Source: Girardinichthys multiradiatus (Eukaryota; Chordata; Actinopteri; Cyprinodontiformes; Goodeidae). From it: a DNA stretch of 64,000 nt. Under the pieces are notes generated by a model that ran no database searches, was not told the origin of the DNA, and worked only from the letters and a program-made list of their open reading frames with translations. The stretch is from assembly GCF_021462225.1 (NCBI RefSeq), contig NC_061812.1, forward strand, positions 48,341,363 through 48,405,362, read 5' to 3'. Positions 22,270 to 33,529 of this stretch are shown piece after piece; position 1 is the first letter of the stretch; the number at the start of each line of letters is the position of its first letter. The position numbers and the translations under genes were made by a program.

Positions 22270-23060
22270 TTTTCTCTTGGTTTGTCAGCCGGGGGATGAT
22301 GAGAGGACAAGAAACCTGTACATTGCCAGCCTAATGAAAAGGTTGGTGATGGAAGGGGGTATCACAATTACCAAATGCAGATTTGTGTGCGAGAGAAAAC
22401 TCATCTGCCATAACAGCAGCCGACTGCAAAGTACTAACTTTCTGCTCATCAAGGTACACTACAACATGTTCAGGTACACCGTTTTTAAAATCTTCCAGTA
22501 AAATTAACTCATGAATGGATGCTTGATCCTTAACCTTACCAGCTGTACACCACCGGTCAATAAGTAATCCCTTTTCTCTGGCAAACTCACTATAAGTTTA
22601 CGGATTTTTTAAGGGCCCGAAAACGCTTCCTATAAGCCTCTGGCACCAGCTCATAAGCATGCAAGAGTGTGGTTTTACGAGTTTCGTAAGACAAACTGTC
22701 CTCCACAGAAAGCATAGAACAAACTTCCTGGGCCTTGCCCATTAACCTACAATAAAAAAGTATTGTCCATACCTTCTTTAGCCAATTTAATGCTGCTGCA
22801 ATTCACTCAGACACCCCAAAGTAGCTCTCAACCTCTGATTCACAGATACAGGAACCAATGGAATCATCTTTGTTACATCAAAGGTAGAAGACATGGGTAC
22901 CTGGATCCCAGGAGAAAGAGAAACAGAACCTTTCTGCAGTTCTAACTCTTGGATCCTTATAGCCATTTCTGCCTCAAATTTCTTCAGTTCTGTTTGTCTG
23001 CGAAGCTGAAATTCTCTTTCATGCTCCACCTTCTCCAGCTAAAGGCGAGCAAGACGGTCC
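22270..23060 (-). pseudogene. Gypsy B gag, frameshifted
   Basis: The amino part shows a basic coiled-coil-like stretch (EFQLRRQTELKKFEAEMAIR) and FDVTKMIPLVP. Downstream in other frames lie LSVEDSLSYETRKTTLLHAYE, LVPEAYRKRFRALKKS, EFAREKGLLIDRWC and VVYLDEQKVSTLQSAAVMAD, the conserved order of gag in this gypsy lineage. At least two frame changes and stops (for example near 22600) break it. Gag would assemble the particle; this copy cannot. Confidence 0.85.
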
Positions 23061-23695
23061 TTTAACCAAGCCTCCATTCTTCACCCTGTAGATGATTCAG
23101 CTGAAAATGGCTCATAATTTTTTTAAATGACAGGTTTGTCCTTTAACCTACTGTACATAAGAGTCAAGCGCCACCTTACCTGGGGAAACTGAGGCACCTT
23201 TAACAGTAGCCCGGACTTCTAAGGTGAAGACTTTCCCCGACACCAGAACAGACAAAACACTTCTTTCTACCAAACCTTTAACAATAGTGGAATCCAGTTT
23301 TGATAAGAGAGTTGAAAAAAGGTATGCCATAATGCATGGCTACATCATACAAATCCTGTTTCCTGCAGTTATCTAGCTGCCTAATAAAAGGCTTAGCCAC
23401 AAAACTAGTCAAATCAAAGGATCACATACTACCAGTGGAAAAAAACCTCCCTAACTACCAACAATGAAAGGTGTGATGGGTCAGCCAAAATGAAAAAAGG
23501 AGACCACCCAGACCAATCTGCCCATAGGACAGTTGGATCTAATAAGTCTCCTTCTACCCTATCACACAAGAACACAAGACACGGAGACCTTCTTTCCTAA
23601 CAAAAAAAAGAAATAAAGCCACAGAAAATTGGACTACTGAACCCACCACAAAAACAAAAAACAGGAAACACCCACAAGCTAAACTCCTCAGAGAG
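23061..23695. other. Leader region of gypsy B
   Basis: Between gag and the primer binding site there is about 630 bp of A-rich sequence (minus: T/pyrimidine-rich) without a recognisable protein. This is the expected untranslated leader plus possible degenerate gag start. Confidence 0.5.
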
Positions 23696-23713
23696 ATCCC
23701 GGAGGAGCCCCCA
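23696..23713 (-). promoter_or_regulatory. tRNA-Pro-type primer binding site
   Basis: On the minus strand, three bases after the LTR end, the sequence TGGGGGCTCCTCCGGGAT is read. It differs at one base from the 18-nt primer site complementary to the 3' end of tRNA-Pro that is used by murine leukaemia viruses. Position and spacing fit a minus-strand primer site. Confidence 0.82.
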
Positions 23714-23716
23714 AAT

Positions 23717-24255
23717 TGTTACGTTCCCCAAAGCCAGTTTAGGGATAGGGGGGGCATGCAACAATACGTCAATAATTGTCCATGAACGAAGAGTCAGCAG
23801 AAGGGCAGGTCAGATAAGCATTCGTTTATTTGCGAAAAACGTAGCATAACATCAAAAACAAGAACCTGGAAGAAAACAAGGGAGGGGGGGGGGGGGGTTA
23901 GTTCAGAATTAATAAACCAGGTCTTAGAAAAACAACCTCCAGCATATACTTCCTACATCCTATACTTAAAACAAAACACTTCTATAGGGACACAGCTCCC
24001 AATTTGGCACACTCAAAAACCAACAGGCAAACAAAGCCGTCACCAAGCTCATGTAGCACACATGCTGCCAAATGGCCCACTGCCCACAAGACCAGCTTCA
24101 CTCCCAGATTTAACCCAGCTCATCAAGGGCAAAGTGTAATCAGCTGCACTCTCCTGGTTGCAGGAACCCAACAACAAGAAAAAAAAAAAAAAAAAAAAGA
24201 AACTCTGGGGGAGCAGGATCCATTCACTGACATGCTGACACTGCTGCATGTAACA
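23717..24255 (-). repeat. 5' LTR of gypsy B (539 bp)
   Basis: Minus reading starts TGTTACATGC at 24255 and ends GGGGAACGTAACA at 23717. It contains a polyadenylation signal AATAAA (minus, about 23829-23834), a poly-C run (G-run at 23884-23897 on +) and a poly-T run (A-run 24178-24198 on +). Its end matches 20315-20455. Confidence 0.85.
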
Positions 24256-25841
24256 TTGTATAAGAGCACTATTATAGCCATCTAAGCATTAGGTAGCATT
24301 AGCTTACCTTAACACATCATGTAGTTCGTATTCTTGCATTGGATCTGGTATGGCTTCCCTCTCTCTCCTGTACTTATCCACAGTACTTCAAATCTCGCTG
24401 CCCAGAGCCTTCTTTGGCTCTCTTCCTTCACTCTGAGTCTGACAATGGCCATAAACGGGGCAGCAGTCTAGGGTAATGCTATGTGATTTTTGTAGCTCTT
24501 TGGACTGTGTGGCCACGTTCCTATTAACGATCCTGCCTCCATTGAGATGGTACTGAATCGTAATGGAAAATGAATCAAATCATGTTAAACTGACCCAATT
24601 CTGGGGGGCAATTCTGTGGCTCCTCACACTCACTATTACATGTTTTTATGAAGAAACCTTGTATGCACAAGCATGCTCACACTCAGACCCACAGGTGTTT
24701 AGATTCACGTGTTAAAAGATATACAAATATTCTATATTGAGCCGCATTAACCACTAAATACATCTCGCATTGATAAGTACCATGCACTTTTCGGTAAAAA
24801 AGCTGGTAATATGAATGTTTCTGCAGGTGTAAAAGCAAGCAGGGTGTTATCTTATATTCTCTTCATCCTTCTTTCTTTCCTCCATTCTTTTCTCTTTCTC
24901 TCCCCTTTTCCTTTTTGCCCACCCTTTCTCTCTTTTGTGCTTCTTTTTTTTTTCCTTTTCATTTCTGTCTCCGTGTCCGTAACAATTGAAATAATCCCAA
25001 AGCAGTTTCTAATAAAGTTTCTTTTTATAAATATCAAGCAGAGCTTTAAAGCATTAGCCGTAATGCTCCACTAGTGAATGTAAATCTGTCGGGCTTTTTC
25101 TTGGCACTCAGACAACAATTCTGAGTGCTACTCTGCCGGACAGGACACGGTAAAAAAATAAAAAGAGAAACATTTTTAATTTAAAGTTTATTGTTCACAG
25201 TCTAGCCACCAAAATTTATATTTTTACTACTGAACTTGTGAATAAATCATACATCTACCATTGAGCTGCTCACATTGTCAGTAGCTTGGGAACCCTTTCA
25301 TCCACAGGGTTCCCAAGCTTCATTGAGTATGTGTAGTGGAGGAAATTGTGAGTTTCCACTGCTGGAAACTGTCTTGAACAAACTGAGAACGTATTTAATT
25401 TTTTTGTAGGAATTAAACTCCATCACTTTTGAGAATGAGCATAGGCCAGTACAAAGTTTAACTAGGCAGATGTTTTAGATAAATTCAGATTCACCCAGGA
25501 ATTGGACAGGATGAGTTTGTTTGAAGTGTTGCCTTAAATACATCGACAATTGACTCGAATTAATTCAAACTTTCCTTGCCTTAACAGATGCTTCGAAACT
25601 CATGACATTATTTAGGCTTTTCCAAATTATTTTAAAAGCTTAAGAATTTAAGTGCTACCAACTGTGCCACCATGCAGCCCTTTCAATGTATCTTTGGTGT
25701 ATTAAACTGTTACTTGCTGAAGAAGTTTTGACAGTTTTTTGTGTGAGTTGGAGCTCAGTTTCTAAGACATTATTGTTGAAATGCTGCAGGAATCCAAATA
25801 AAACCACTATTTTATATTTAGGTCAAAACTGCCTGTTTGAA
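24256..25841. other. Unassigned DNA with one perfect hairpin
   Basis: No gene or known repeat is visible in about 1.6 kb. A CT-rich stretch at 24850-24965 is low complexity. A perfect 14-bp inverted repeat lies at 25283-25319. Confidence 0.4.
25283..25319. repeat. Perfect 14-bp hairpin
   Basis: AGCTTGGGAACCCT (25283-25296) and AGGGTTCCCAAGCT (25306-25319) are exact reverse complements around a 9-nt loop. No T-run follows, and no transposon borders are evident. Confidence 0.85.
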
Positions 25842-26004
25842 GAGGCTACCGTCCTTGAAGCAGCTGTCCCAGGTTCGAGTCCCCGACCCGGGGACATTTG
25901 CCGAATGTCTCCCCCTCTCTCCACCCCTCTTCCCTGTCTGCCTACTGTCAAAAAATAAAAAATAAAGGCCACCAGTGCCAAAAAAATATCAACAAAAAAA
26001 AAAT
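25842..26004 (+). mobile_element. tRNA-derived SINE, 5'-truncated, with 13-bp target duplication
   Basis: A B-box GGTTCGAGTCC (about 25871), CCCGACCCGGGGACATTTGC, a pyrimidine-rich middle and the end ATAAAGGCCACCAGTGCCAAA match the SINE at 13057-13232. The flanks CTGCCTGTTTGAA at 25829-25841 and 26005-26017 are identical, a target duplication typical of LINE-mediated insertion. The A-box is missing. The perfect duplication suggests a fairly recent insertion. Confidence 0.9.
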
Positions 26005-26017
26005 CTGCCTGTTTGAA

Positions 26018-27100
26018 ACTGTGAAATGACCCTTACATTCCTGTTTAATATTTTCCCCAAATATTTCATGTTGATAACTGTATTTTTCATTTTCACAATT
26101 TATTAAATGAACAAAAGCAAAAGAATAAGTATTTAATGCAACCAAGAGCAAGGATGAACTGGTGGGAAAATTTGCCCCAGTGCATTCCAGCCGACGAGAC
26201 GCGGTGTGGCCCCGCTTCCCAGCAGTAATGCCAAACCTGTCAGGAGCGGCCCAGCCAAGTGAAGTGTTATGGGTTAGGCCGGCCTCCCTCCCCAAGCGAT
26301 CAGATCACAGCTACGCTTACTGATCGCTCCCATCAGTGTGCCACTCAGGCTGCAGCAGCAACTAAAAATATTACTTTCCTCGCCTACGCTATCGAAGAAG
26401 GCTCGGGAAATGAATTTATTTACCGACACCATCCTGAACCTCTGTGCGGCGCCAGCTGTGTGCTCATCCCGCATTGCTGCCTGGCAGACCCAGCTGCATC
26501 GTCCAATGTGGCTCAGTCTCACCGCTTCCTCTTTGGAGGTTAAAAAACAAACAAAAAAGAGAGTTGCTGGCAGGTCCTGTCAGTCCGAATGGACTGTTCG
26601 GTCCCCATTGTCAGAGATTACAGCCAGATCGCATGATCCGGTCGTAATCTCCTCACACACATCCGCCACACAAGGTGAGACGGAAACTTTTAAATGGCCA
26701 GTTAAAAGACACCATTAGCTCACAGTTTAGGGTTAGGGATTTCTGCTTCTCCATCTCTCCAACCCAAACATGAACTGATGCTACTCGTGCAGAGCCAACC
26801 TCTTACCTTTCCTTTCTTGCTCCTCACCTGTCAGCGGGCTTGAACACAGAGGACGTGCAGCGAGACCCAGCCGCAAGCCCAACCTAAAACACGCTGCTAA
26901 TCTGAAGCCCTTTTGAGCGGAGCCCCCCGCCCAGGTTCCCCTATGGGCCTTGCCTCCAAACTCGACAAGTCAAAGAGTAATCTGCACGCACGAATTGTAA
27001 AACGGAGCATACCGTTTAACCGTGCAAATGGATTGCAAAAATTATATGTTGCCCTTCAGAGGTATGTGGAAACAGTTCTGCCATCTCTGCTCTCCAGTCA
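26018..27100. other. Unassigned, partly GC-richer DNA
   Basis: 26150-26700 is richer in GC and CpG than its surroundings and has overlapping open frames (for example 26338-26718 +). None shows a recognised domain or clear splice borders. It could hold a promoter or exon of an unknown gene. Confidence 0.3.
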
Positions 27101-27109
27101 GAACTCCAA

Positions 27110-27270
27110 GAACTCCTGGCAAAAACGTAATTTTCAGGGTTCCCCATGCAAAGGAAAACACAGGATTTTATTCCCGATACCTTCTGCTTCCAAAGAAAAT
27201 AGGAGGAATGAGACCCATTCTCACTCTGACCCTGTTCAACAAACTGGTGACACATCTATCAACTTTTTTC
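27110..27270 (+). pseudogene. DIRS-like reverse transcriptase scrap (putative)
   Basis: The frame reads FRVPHAKENTGFYSRYLLLP followed by KKIGGMRPILTLTLFNKLVT. The pattern GFYSRYF-x-VPKK-x-GG-x-RPI-x-x-L-x-x-LN is characteristic of DIRS-type reverse transcriptases. Only about 50 codons are recognisable, and the sequence is then lost. Another LTR-type reverse transcriptase cannot be excluded. Confidence 0.5.
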
Positions 27271-27851
27271 TAAAAGAGTACTGTTGTCCCATCCCAGATC
27301 GTTATTTGTGTGGGGGTATTGTTGCCGATAACTTCATGTTCTCCTTCTAAAGATGATACACTTGGCCCTGTCTTTCTTTGTTTAACCCTGTCTCTTTCAG
27401 ATATAGCTATTGGCTGAGCTTTTACTGCGACTAACTGTGTGTGCTCACTTTCATCCCATAAACTTGAAAACTGGTAAAGGAGCCTTTCTGCCACTCAAGC
27501 AGATGGTTGCTCGCAATGAGCCAGGTTCTCCTGTAGTTTTCCTCCTGGTAAAAGTGAGTTTCCCTTTCTGCTGTTTCTACATGCATGCTCAGTATGATAG
27601 ATTGCTGCCAAGTCAACGACACAATGCAATAGACTGTGCACTGTTGCTACATGCTCATCTAAGAGGAGACTCAATGCCTGTTTCCTTAGATAGAAAAGTT
27701 TTTAACCAAAAGTTACTTCAGCAAGTAACAGATAAGACAGTGTCTCGCCCACGGCCAAAATTGAATAGATTAAAAAATAATCTAAAAGGAGGAAATCAGG
27801 AAAATCTCATAAAAATAAACACAACTCAGACCGAAAAGAAAAATAAAACAA

Positions 27852-28742
27852 TGAAATGTGGCCTACTGAACATAAGATCTCTCTCTTCAAAGACATTGCT
27901 AGTTAGTGACCTGATTTGTGACAATCAGTTTGATTTATTTTGCCTCACAGAAACCTGGCTGCAGCAAGAGGATTATGTTACTATAAATGAGTCAACTCCT
28001 ACTAATTATTAAAATTTTCACATTCCTCAAAATACCGGGCGAGGAGGAGTAGCAACCATCTTTCAGTCCAATTTATTGATTAGTCCCAGACCAATTAATA
28101 GCTACAACTCTTTTGAATATTTAATCCTTAGTTTTCCTCATCCAAATTGCAAAGCACTAAAACCACTTCTGTTTGTTGTTTTGTACCGTCCACCAGGCCC
28201 TTACTCTCAATTTTTAGATCAGTTTTCAGACCTTTTATCTGATATAGTGGGGGATTTTAACATTCATGTTGACACTGAAAGTGATAGCCTAAATATAGCA
28301 TTTAATGCTATCTTAGACTCAATTGGCTATGCTCAAAACATTAACAAACCTACCCACCTTTGTCTTCATTCTCTGGACCTTGTGCTGACATATGGCATTG
28401 AGTGTAAAGACAATATTTTCTCATAACCCTGTCCTGTCTGACCATTTCTTAATAACCTTTGAGTTTAATTTAACCGAATACTCCACACCTGAAAGAAAAT
28501 TTCATTACAGTAGATCATTATCAGGCGATGATGTAACAACCTTTAAAGAATCTATTCCACTTTTAATTTCCTCATTATCACTGAAAAGCACAGTGGAGGG
28601 CAATAATTCTGTTTCTGCCCCTTCACAAATTGATTCTTTTGTTCATAGTGTTTCTTCATCATTGCGTGATGAATTAGACAATGCAGCCCCCTTGAAAAAG
28701 AAGGTAATCATTCATAGGAGGCAGGCTCCTTGGTTTAATTAA
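27852..28742 (+). pseudogene. L2-like LINE endonuclease region
   Basis: The frame [20 protein letters not shown] continues with [15 protein letters not shown], the start of an apurinic-type endonuclease. After a stop (TAA at 28010-28012) it continues in another frame with LLFVVLYRPPGPYSQFLDQF, VGDFNIHVDTESDSL and SLDLVLTYGIE. The stretch before VGDFNIHVD appears shortened by a small deletion. Further downstream the next frame reads NPVLSDHFLITFEFNLTEYS, the end of the domain. The endonuclease would nick target DNA to prime reverse transcription. Frame breaks at 28010 and about 28425 disable it. Confidence 0.87.
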
Positions 28743-29100
28743 GAACTGCATACTTTAAAGCACAATGTTAGAAAATTGGAGAGAAAATGGTGCTCTACAC
28801 ACCTAGAGAATTCCTACTTAATCTGAAAAAATAGCCTTCTGTTGTATAAAAAGACACTTCGCCAAGCCAGAACAGCTTATTTCTCATCATTAATAGAAGA
28901 GAACAAGAATAATCCTAGGTTTCTTTTTAGTAGTTGCTAAACTTACACAGAGTCATAGCTCTGTTGAGCCATCCATTCCCTTAGCTCTTAGCAGTCATGA
29001 CTTTATGGGATTCTTCTTAAATAACATAGATTCTATTAAAAAGAAAATCTTTGACATACTCCCAAAGATGATTACTTAATCCTCAGCAAGTGAGACAACA

Positions 29101-30300
29101 TTGGAAATAACTGCAGAACCTGATTTGTGTTTGGACTGTTTTGATCCTGTGAAGCTTCCTGAGTTATCAGAAATATTAGCTTCATCTAAACCTTTAACTT
29201 GTATGTTAGACCCAATCCCAACCAAATTATTTAAGGTAGTGTTCCCTCTGATTACCAGACCCATTTTAGATATGATTAATCTATCTTTAGTAAATGGATA
29301 TGTACCACAGGCTTTTACGTTAGCTGTAATTAAACCTTTACTTAAGAAACCTTTGCTTGATCGAGATGACTTGTAAAATTACAGACCTATATCCAATCTT
29401 CCATTCTTATCTAAAATTCTTGAGAAAATAGTTGCTAATCAAATGTGTGAGCATTTACACTGCAATGACCTGTTTCAAGAATTTCAGTCAGGCTTCAGAG
29501 GTCATCATAGCACTAAAACAGCTCTGCTGAAAGTCACTAATGATATTCTTATGACCTCAGATAATGGACTTGTGTCTGTACTGGTTCTGTTAGATCTCAG
29601 TGCTGCATTTGATATAGTTGACCATAATATTCTCTTAAAAAGGCTGGAATATGCTGTAGGGATCAGGGGAGCAGCGCTAGGCTGGTTTAAATCTTATCTG
29701 TCTGACAGATTCCAGTTTGTTCATGTAAATGATAAATCATCTTTAAACTCCAGGGTTAATTGTGGAGTACCACAGGGTTCAGTACTTGGGCCAATTCTCT
29801 TTACTATATATATGCTTCCAATAGGTCAAATTATCAGGCAGCATAGAATAAATTTTCACTGTTACGCTGATGATACTCAGCTTTACTTATCCATAAATCC
29901 TGATGAACCCAACCAGTTAGATAGACTACAAGCATGTCTTGAAGATATAAAAACTTGGATGACTTTAAATGTTTTGCTTCTAAATTCAGACAAGACAGAA
30001 GTTGTCGTCTTTGGACCGGAGTCTTTGAAAAAGAAACTGGTTAGTCAATCGCTTAACCTGGATGGCATTAAATTGACCTCCGGTTATAAAGTAAAAAACC
30101 TTGGTGTTACTTTTGACCAGGACATGTCATTTAATTCCCATATTAAACAGGTTTCTAGGATTTCCTTCTTTCACCTCCGGAACATTGCCAGAATTAGAAA
30201 TATACTATCCAGGAGTGACGCTGAAAAACTAGTCCATGCATTTGTTACTTCAAGGCTGGACTATTGTAATTCTTTACTATCAGGATGTCCACAAAATTAA
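29101..30300 (+). pseudogene. L2-like LINE reverse transcriptase, one stop
   Basis: One frame covers the whole domain with a single TAA at 29374-29376, just before NYRPISNLPFLSKILEKIV. Motifs in order are FQSGFRGHHSTKTALLKV, LLDLSAAFDIVDHNILL, GVPQGSVLGPILFTIYM and the catalytic CYADDTQLYLS near 29860. They are followed by LNSDKTEVVVFGPE and KNLGVTFDQDMSFNSHIKQV. The frame ends at 30300. The remaining C-terminal part (LLLPAKSRI, then FKILLLTYKALNDLAPSYIR and AFSYQAPLLWNQL) continues in other frames to about 30650. The single stop in 400 codons suggests a comparatively young copy. Confidence 0.92.
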
Positions 30301-31933
30301 AAAGAGAGATCATATTTCTCCTATTTTAGCTTCCCTTCATTTGCTCCCTGCTAAATCCAGAATATAATTTAAAATTCTCCTCCTCACATATAAAGCCCTT
30401 AATGATCTAGCTCCATCATACATCAGAGATCTGATTGTTCCATATGTTCCTAACAGGGCACTTCGTTCTCAGACTGCAGGTTTACCGGTGGTTCCTAGAG
30501 TCTCTAGAAGTAGAATGGGAGGCAGAGCTTTTAGTTATCAGGCTCCTCTCCTGTGGAACCAGCTCCTGGTTTTGGTCCGTGAGGCAGACACCCTGTCTAC
30601 TTTTAAGGCTAGGCTTAAAACTTTCCTTTTTGATAAAGCTTATAGTTAGTGTGGCTTAGGTTATCATGGAGGCAGCCTTCCTCCCTCCCTGTTGGTTGGA
30701 GTAAGGGGGAATCAGGTTTAGCCTAAACCAGCTCAGTTATGGTTGAGGTGCAAACACACCCTCCATTTCTGCTACCTGTATGACCCCTTCTCTTTTCCAA
30801 TGGTTATAATTAGTCTGACAGAGGGAGGTATCCCAATCCTTGTGGTTTTTAGTATAACAATGACCATCGGTGGGACCCTTTGTGGGGTGCCTTGAGATGA
30901 CATTGTTGTAAATAAGCACCGTTTAACTAAATAATCTGAACTGAAACTATCTGTGTAGTTATGCTGCTATAGGCTTAGGCTGCTGGAGGACATAATGACC
31001 ACTTTCACCCGCTTCGCTACATTCTCACACGACTCTCCAATTTTGCATTATTTGCTCTTATTTAACTTTTCTCTTCCTAGAAGCTACAGCTGGCTTGGCT
31101 CTGTGTTTACCTGTGACCCTTTCTGGAGAGGGGAATCGTCCGAGCTTCTGTTGGCAACAACAATGCTCACCCTCTACCGATGATCCACAAGGCCCTGTCT
31201 TTTAGTGTTTAACCCTTTCTCTCTCCTAGACATGGCGATTGACTGAGCTTAACTGTAACTAACTGTGTGTGCTCTCTTTCAGACTCTAACCTTGAAAACT
31301 GGCTCAGAGTTTATCTATTCTTTCTTTCTAGGTGAAACAACTAAAGGAGCTACATCCATTAACATTTACTTTTCCTTCCCATAGAACGTACTCCTGGATC
31401 AGTGCTTCTTTGTTCTCTTTGTATCGCTGCTCTGTTCTCTCAAACCCCCAGTCGGTCGTGGCAGATGGCCGCTCACACTGAGCCTGGTTCTGCTGGAGGT
31501 TTCTTCCAGTTAAAAGGGAGTTTTTCCTCTCCGCTGTCGCTACATGCATGCTCAGTATGAGGGATTGCTGCAAAGTCAATGCCAGTGACTGTCCACTATC
31601 TCTACATGCTCATCCGGGAGGAGTGAATGCTTCAAGTCACTCGATGCAATCTGCTGGGTTTCCTTAGACAAAAAAACTTTTTATCCAATTTGAATAAATA
31701 ATTAACTTTGACTGCACTGTTCAATCGTTAGGATTAATTGAAATGTATTTACCTGACTGTTGTGAAGTGCCTTGAGACATATTCTGTGAATTGGCGCTAT
31801 ATAAAAAAAACTGAATTGAATTGAATGATAAGCTGAAGTTGACTGCATTGTTTGATGGTACCAGTTAGTGAAAGAACTTTTAGAAAACCAGAAAAAAATA
31901 ATTGTGATTTATATGTTTCGCTTGCATTTTCTG

Positions 31934-33515
31934 GTACACTTCGTCTTCCGCTTTATCCGGGACCGGGTCGCGGGGGCAGCAGACTCAGCAGAGACGCCCA
32001 GACGTCCCTCTCCCCAGACACCTCCTCCAGCTCCTCCGGGGGGAGCCCAAGGCGTTCTCAGGCCAGCCGAGAGACATTGTCCCTCCAGCGTGCCCTGGGC
32101 CGTTCCCTGGGCCTCCTCCCGGTGGGACGTGCCTGGAACACCTCCCGAGGAAGGCGTCCAGGAGGCATCCGGTATAGATGCCCGAGCCACCTCAACTGGC
32201 TCCTCTCGATGTGGAGGAGTAGCGGCTCTACTCCGAGCCCCTCCCGTATGGCCGAGCTCCTCGCCCTATCTCTAAGGGAGTGCCCGGCCACCCTACGGAG
32301 GAAGCTCATTTCCGCCGCTTGTATCCGGGATCTCGTTCTTTCGGTCATGACCCAAAGTTCATGGCCATAGGTGAGGGTACGAATGTAGACCGACCGGTAA
32401 ATCGAGAGCTTCACTTTTCGGCTCAGCTCTCTCTTCACCACAACGGACCGGCACAGCACCCCCATTACTGTGGCAGCCGCACCGATCCGTCTGTCGATCT
32501 CCCGCTCCATTCTTCCCTCACTCGTGAACAAGACCCCGAGTTACTTGAACTCCTCCAGTTGAGGCAGGAACTCCCCTCCAACCTGAAGAGGACAAGCCAC
32601 CCTTTTCCGGTCGAGAACCATAGCCTCGGACTTGGAGGAGCTGATCTTCATCCCAGCCGCTTCACACTCGGCTGTGAACCGCCCCAGTGCATGCTGTAGG
32701 TCTTGGCTAGAGGGGACCAGCAAGGGCCCTCGATTCCATACTCCTGGAGCCCCCCCCACAGGGCATCACGAGGGACACAGTCGAATGCTTTCTCCAGGTC
32801 CACAAAACACATGTGGACAGGGTTGGGCAAACTCCCATGAACCCTCGAGTACCCTGTAGAGGGTATAGAGCTGGTCCAGTGTTCCACGGCTGGGACGAAA
32901 ACCACACTGCTCCTCCTGAAGCCGGGGTTCGACTATCGGCCGGACTCTCCTCTCCAATACCCTGGCATAGGGAGGCTGAGGAGTGTGATCCCCCTGTAGT
33001 TGGAACACACCCTCCGGTCACCCTTCTTATGTAGGGGGACCACCACCCCAGTCTGCCAATCCAAAGGCACTGTCCCCGTCCGCCACGCAATGTTGAAGAG
33101 GCATGTCAACCAGGACAGCCCCACAACATCCAAAGACTTGAGGTACTCAGGGCAGATCTCATCCAATCCCGAAGCCTTGCCACCGCAGAGCTTTTAAACC
33201 ACCTTGGTGACTTCAGCCTGGGTGATGAAAGAGCCCAACCCCGAGTCCCCAGCCTCTGTTTCCACCAGGGAATGCGTGATGGCAAGATTGAGGAGATCTT
33301 GCCATCCTTCCACCGGCCGATAATGTCCCTAGTCGAGGTCAGCAGCTCCTCACCCCCACTGCAAACAGTGTTGGCGAAGTACTGCTTCCCCTTCCTGAGG
33401 CGCCGGACGGTTTGCCAGAATTGATTCGGGGCCAACCGGTAGTCCTTCTCCATGGCCTCACCGAACTCCTCCCAGGTCCGAGTTTTTGCCTCTGCCACCG
33501 TCCGGGCTTGCATTT
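31934..33515 (-). mobile_element. RTE/Rex3-like LINE, copy c, with 3' end
   Basis: This copy keeps the 3' end that copies a and b lack. On the minus strand it runs from [20 protein letters not shown] through SNYRGITLL, CFVDLEKAFDCVPRDALW and SKSEAMVLDRKRVACPLQVG. It continues to ELWVMTERTRSRIQAAEMSF, RRVAGHSLRDRARSSAIREG and RPTGRRPRERPRARWRD. It ends near GGATAAAGCGGAAGACGAAG (complement at about 31940-31960). It is 5'-truncated, as usual for LINEs. Confidence 0.9.
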
Positions 33516-33519
33516 TCAA
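32058..33519 (-). pseudogene. RTE-type reverse transcriptase lacking the catalytic block
   Basis: Around 32716-32735 the sequence jumps from LQEYGIE directly to LLVPSSQDLQHALGRF. Comparison with copy a shows that the whole segment containing the motif FADDVVLLA and the upstream QGCPLSP block is deleted. Other frame changes occur near 32540, 32905 and 33170. The C-terminal 157 codons (32531-32058) are open. The protein family performs target-primed reverse transcription; this copy has lost the active site. Confidence 0.88.
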
Positions 33520-33529
33520 TACAAATAAA

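Larger units (their letters stand above)
20315..24255 (-). mobile_element. Ty3/gypsy element B, internally deleted and interrupted
   Basis: On the minus strand a 5' LTR (24255-23717), a primer binding site (23713-23696), gag with a CCHC knuckle and part of protease are followed by foreign insertions and the end of the 3' LTR (20315-20455). Reverse transcriptase, RNase H and integrase are absent. The flanks TTGTA (24256-24260) and GTGTA (20310-20314) look like a 5-bp target duplication with one change. A Tc1 terminus (about 21626-21718) and an RTE LINE (20462-21630) lie inside. Confidence 0.85.
27355..31827 (+). mobile_element. L2-like LINE, nearly full length
   Basis: An endonuclease domain (27852-28430) and a reverse transcriptase (29101-30300) are followed by a long 3' untranslated region. 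It ends in the short repeat TGAATTGAATTGAAT at 31812-31826, the tail type of L2/CR1-group LINEs. The 5' segment 27355-27720 is homologous to the 3' untranslated part 31183-31685, so either the element carries repeated ends or it inserted next to an older 3' fragment. The coding part is broken by stops and deletions. Confidence 0.88.

Noticed and set aside
24852..25037. Basic lysine/arginine-rich minus-strand frame
   Set aside because: Product of a CT-rich low-complexity stretch; no domain.
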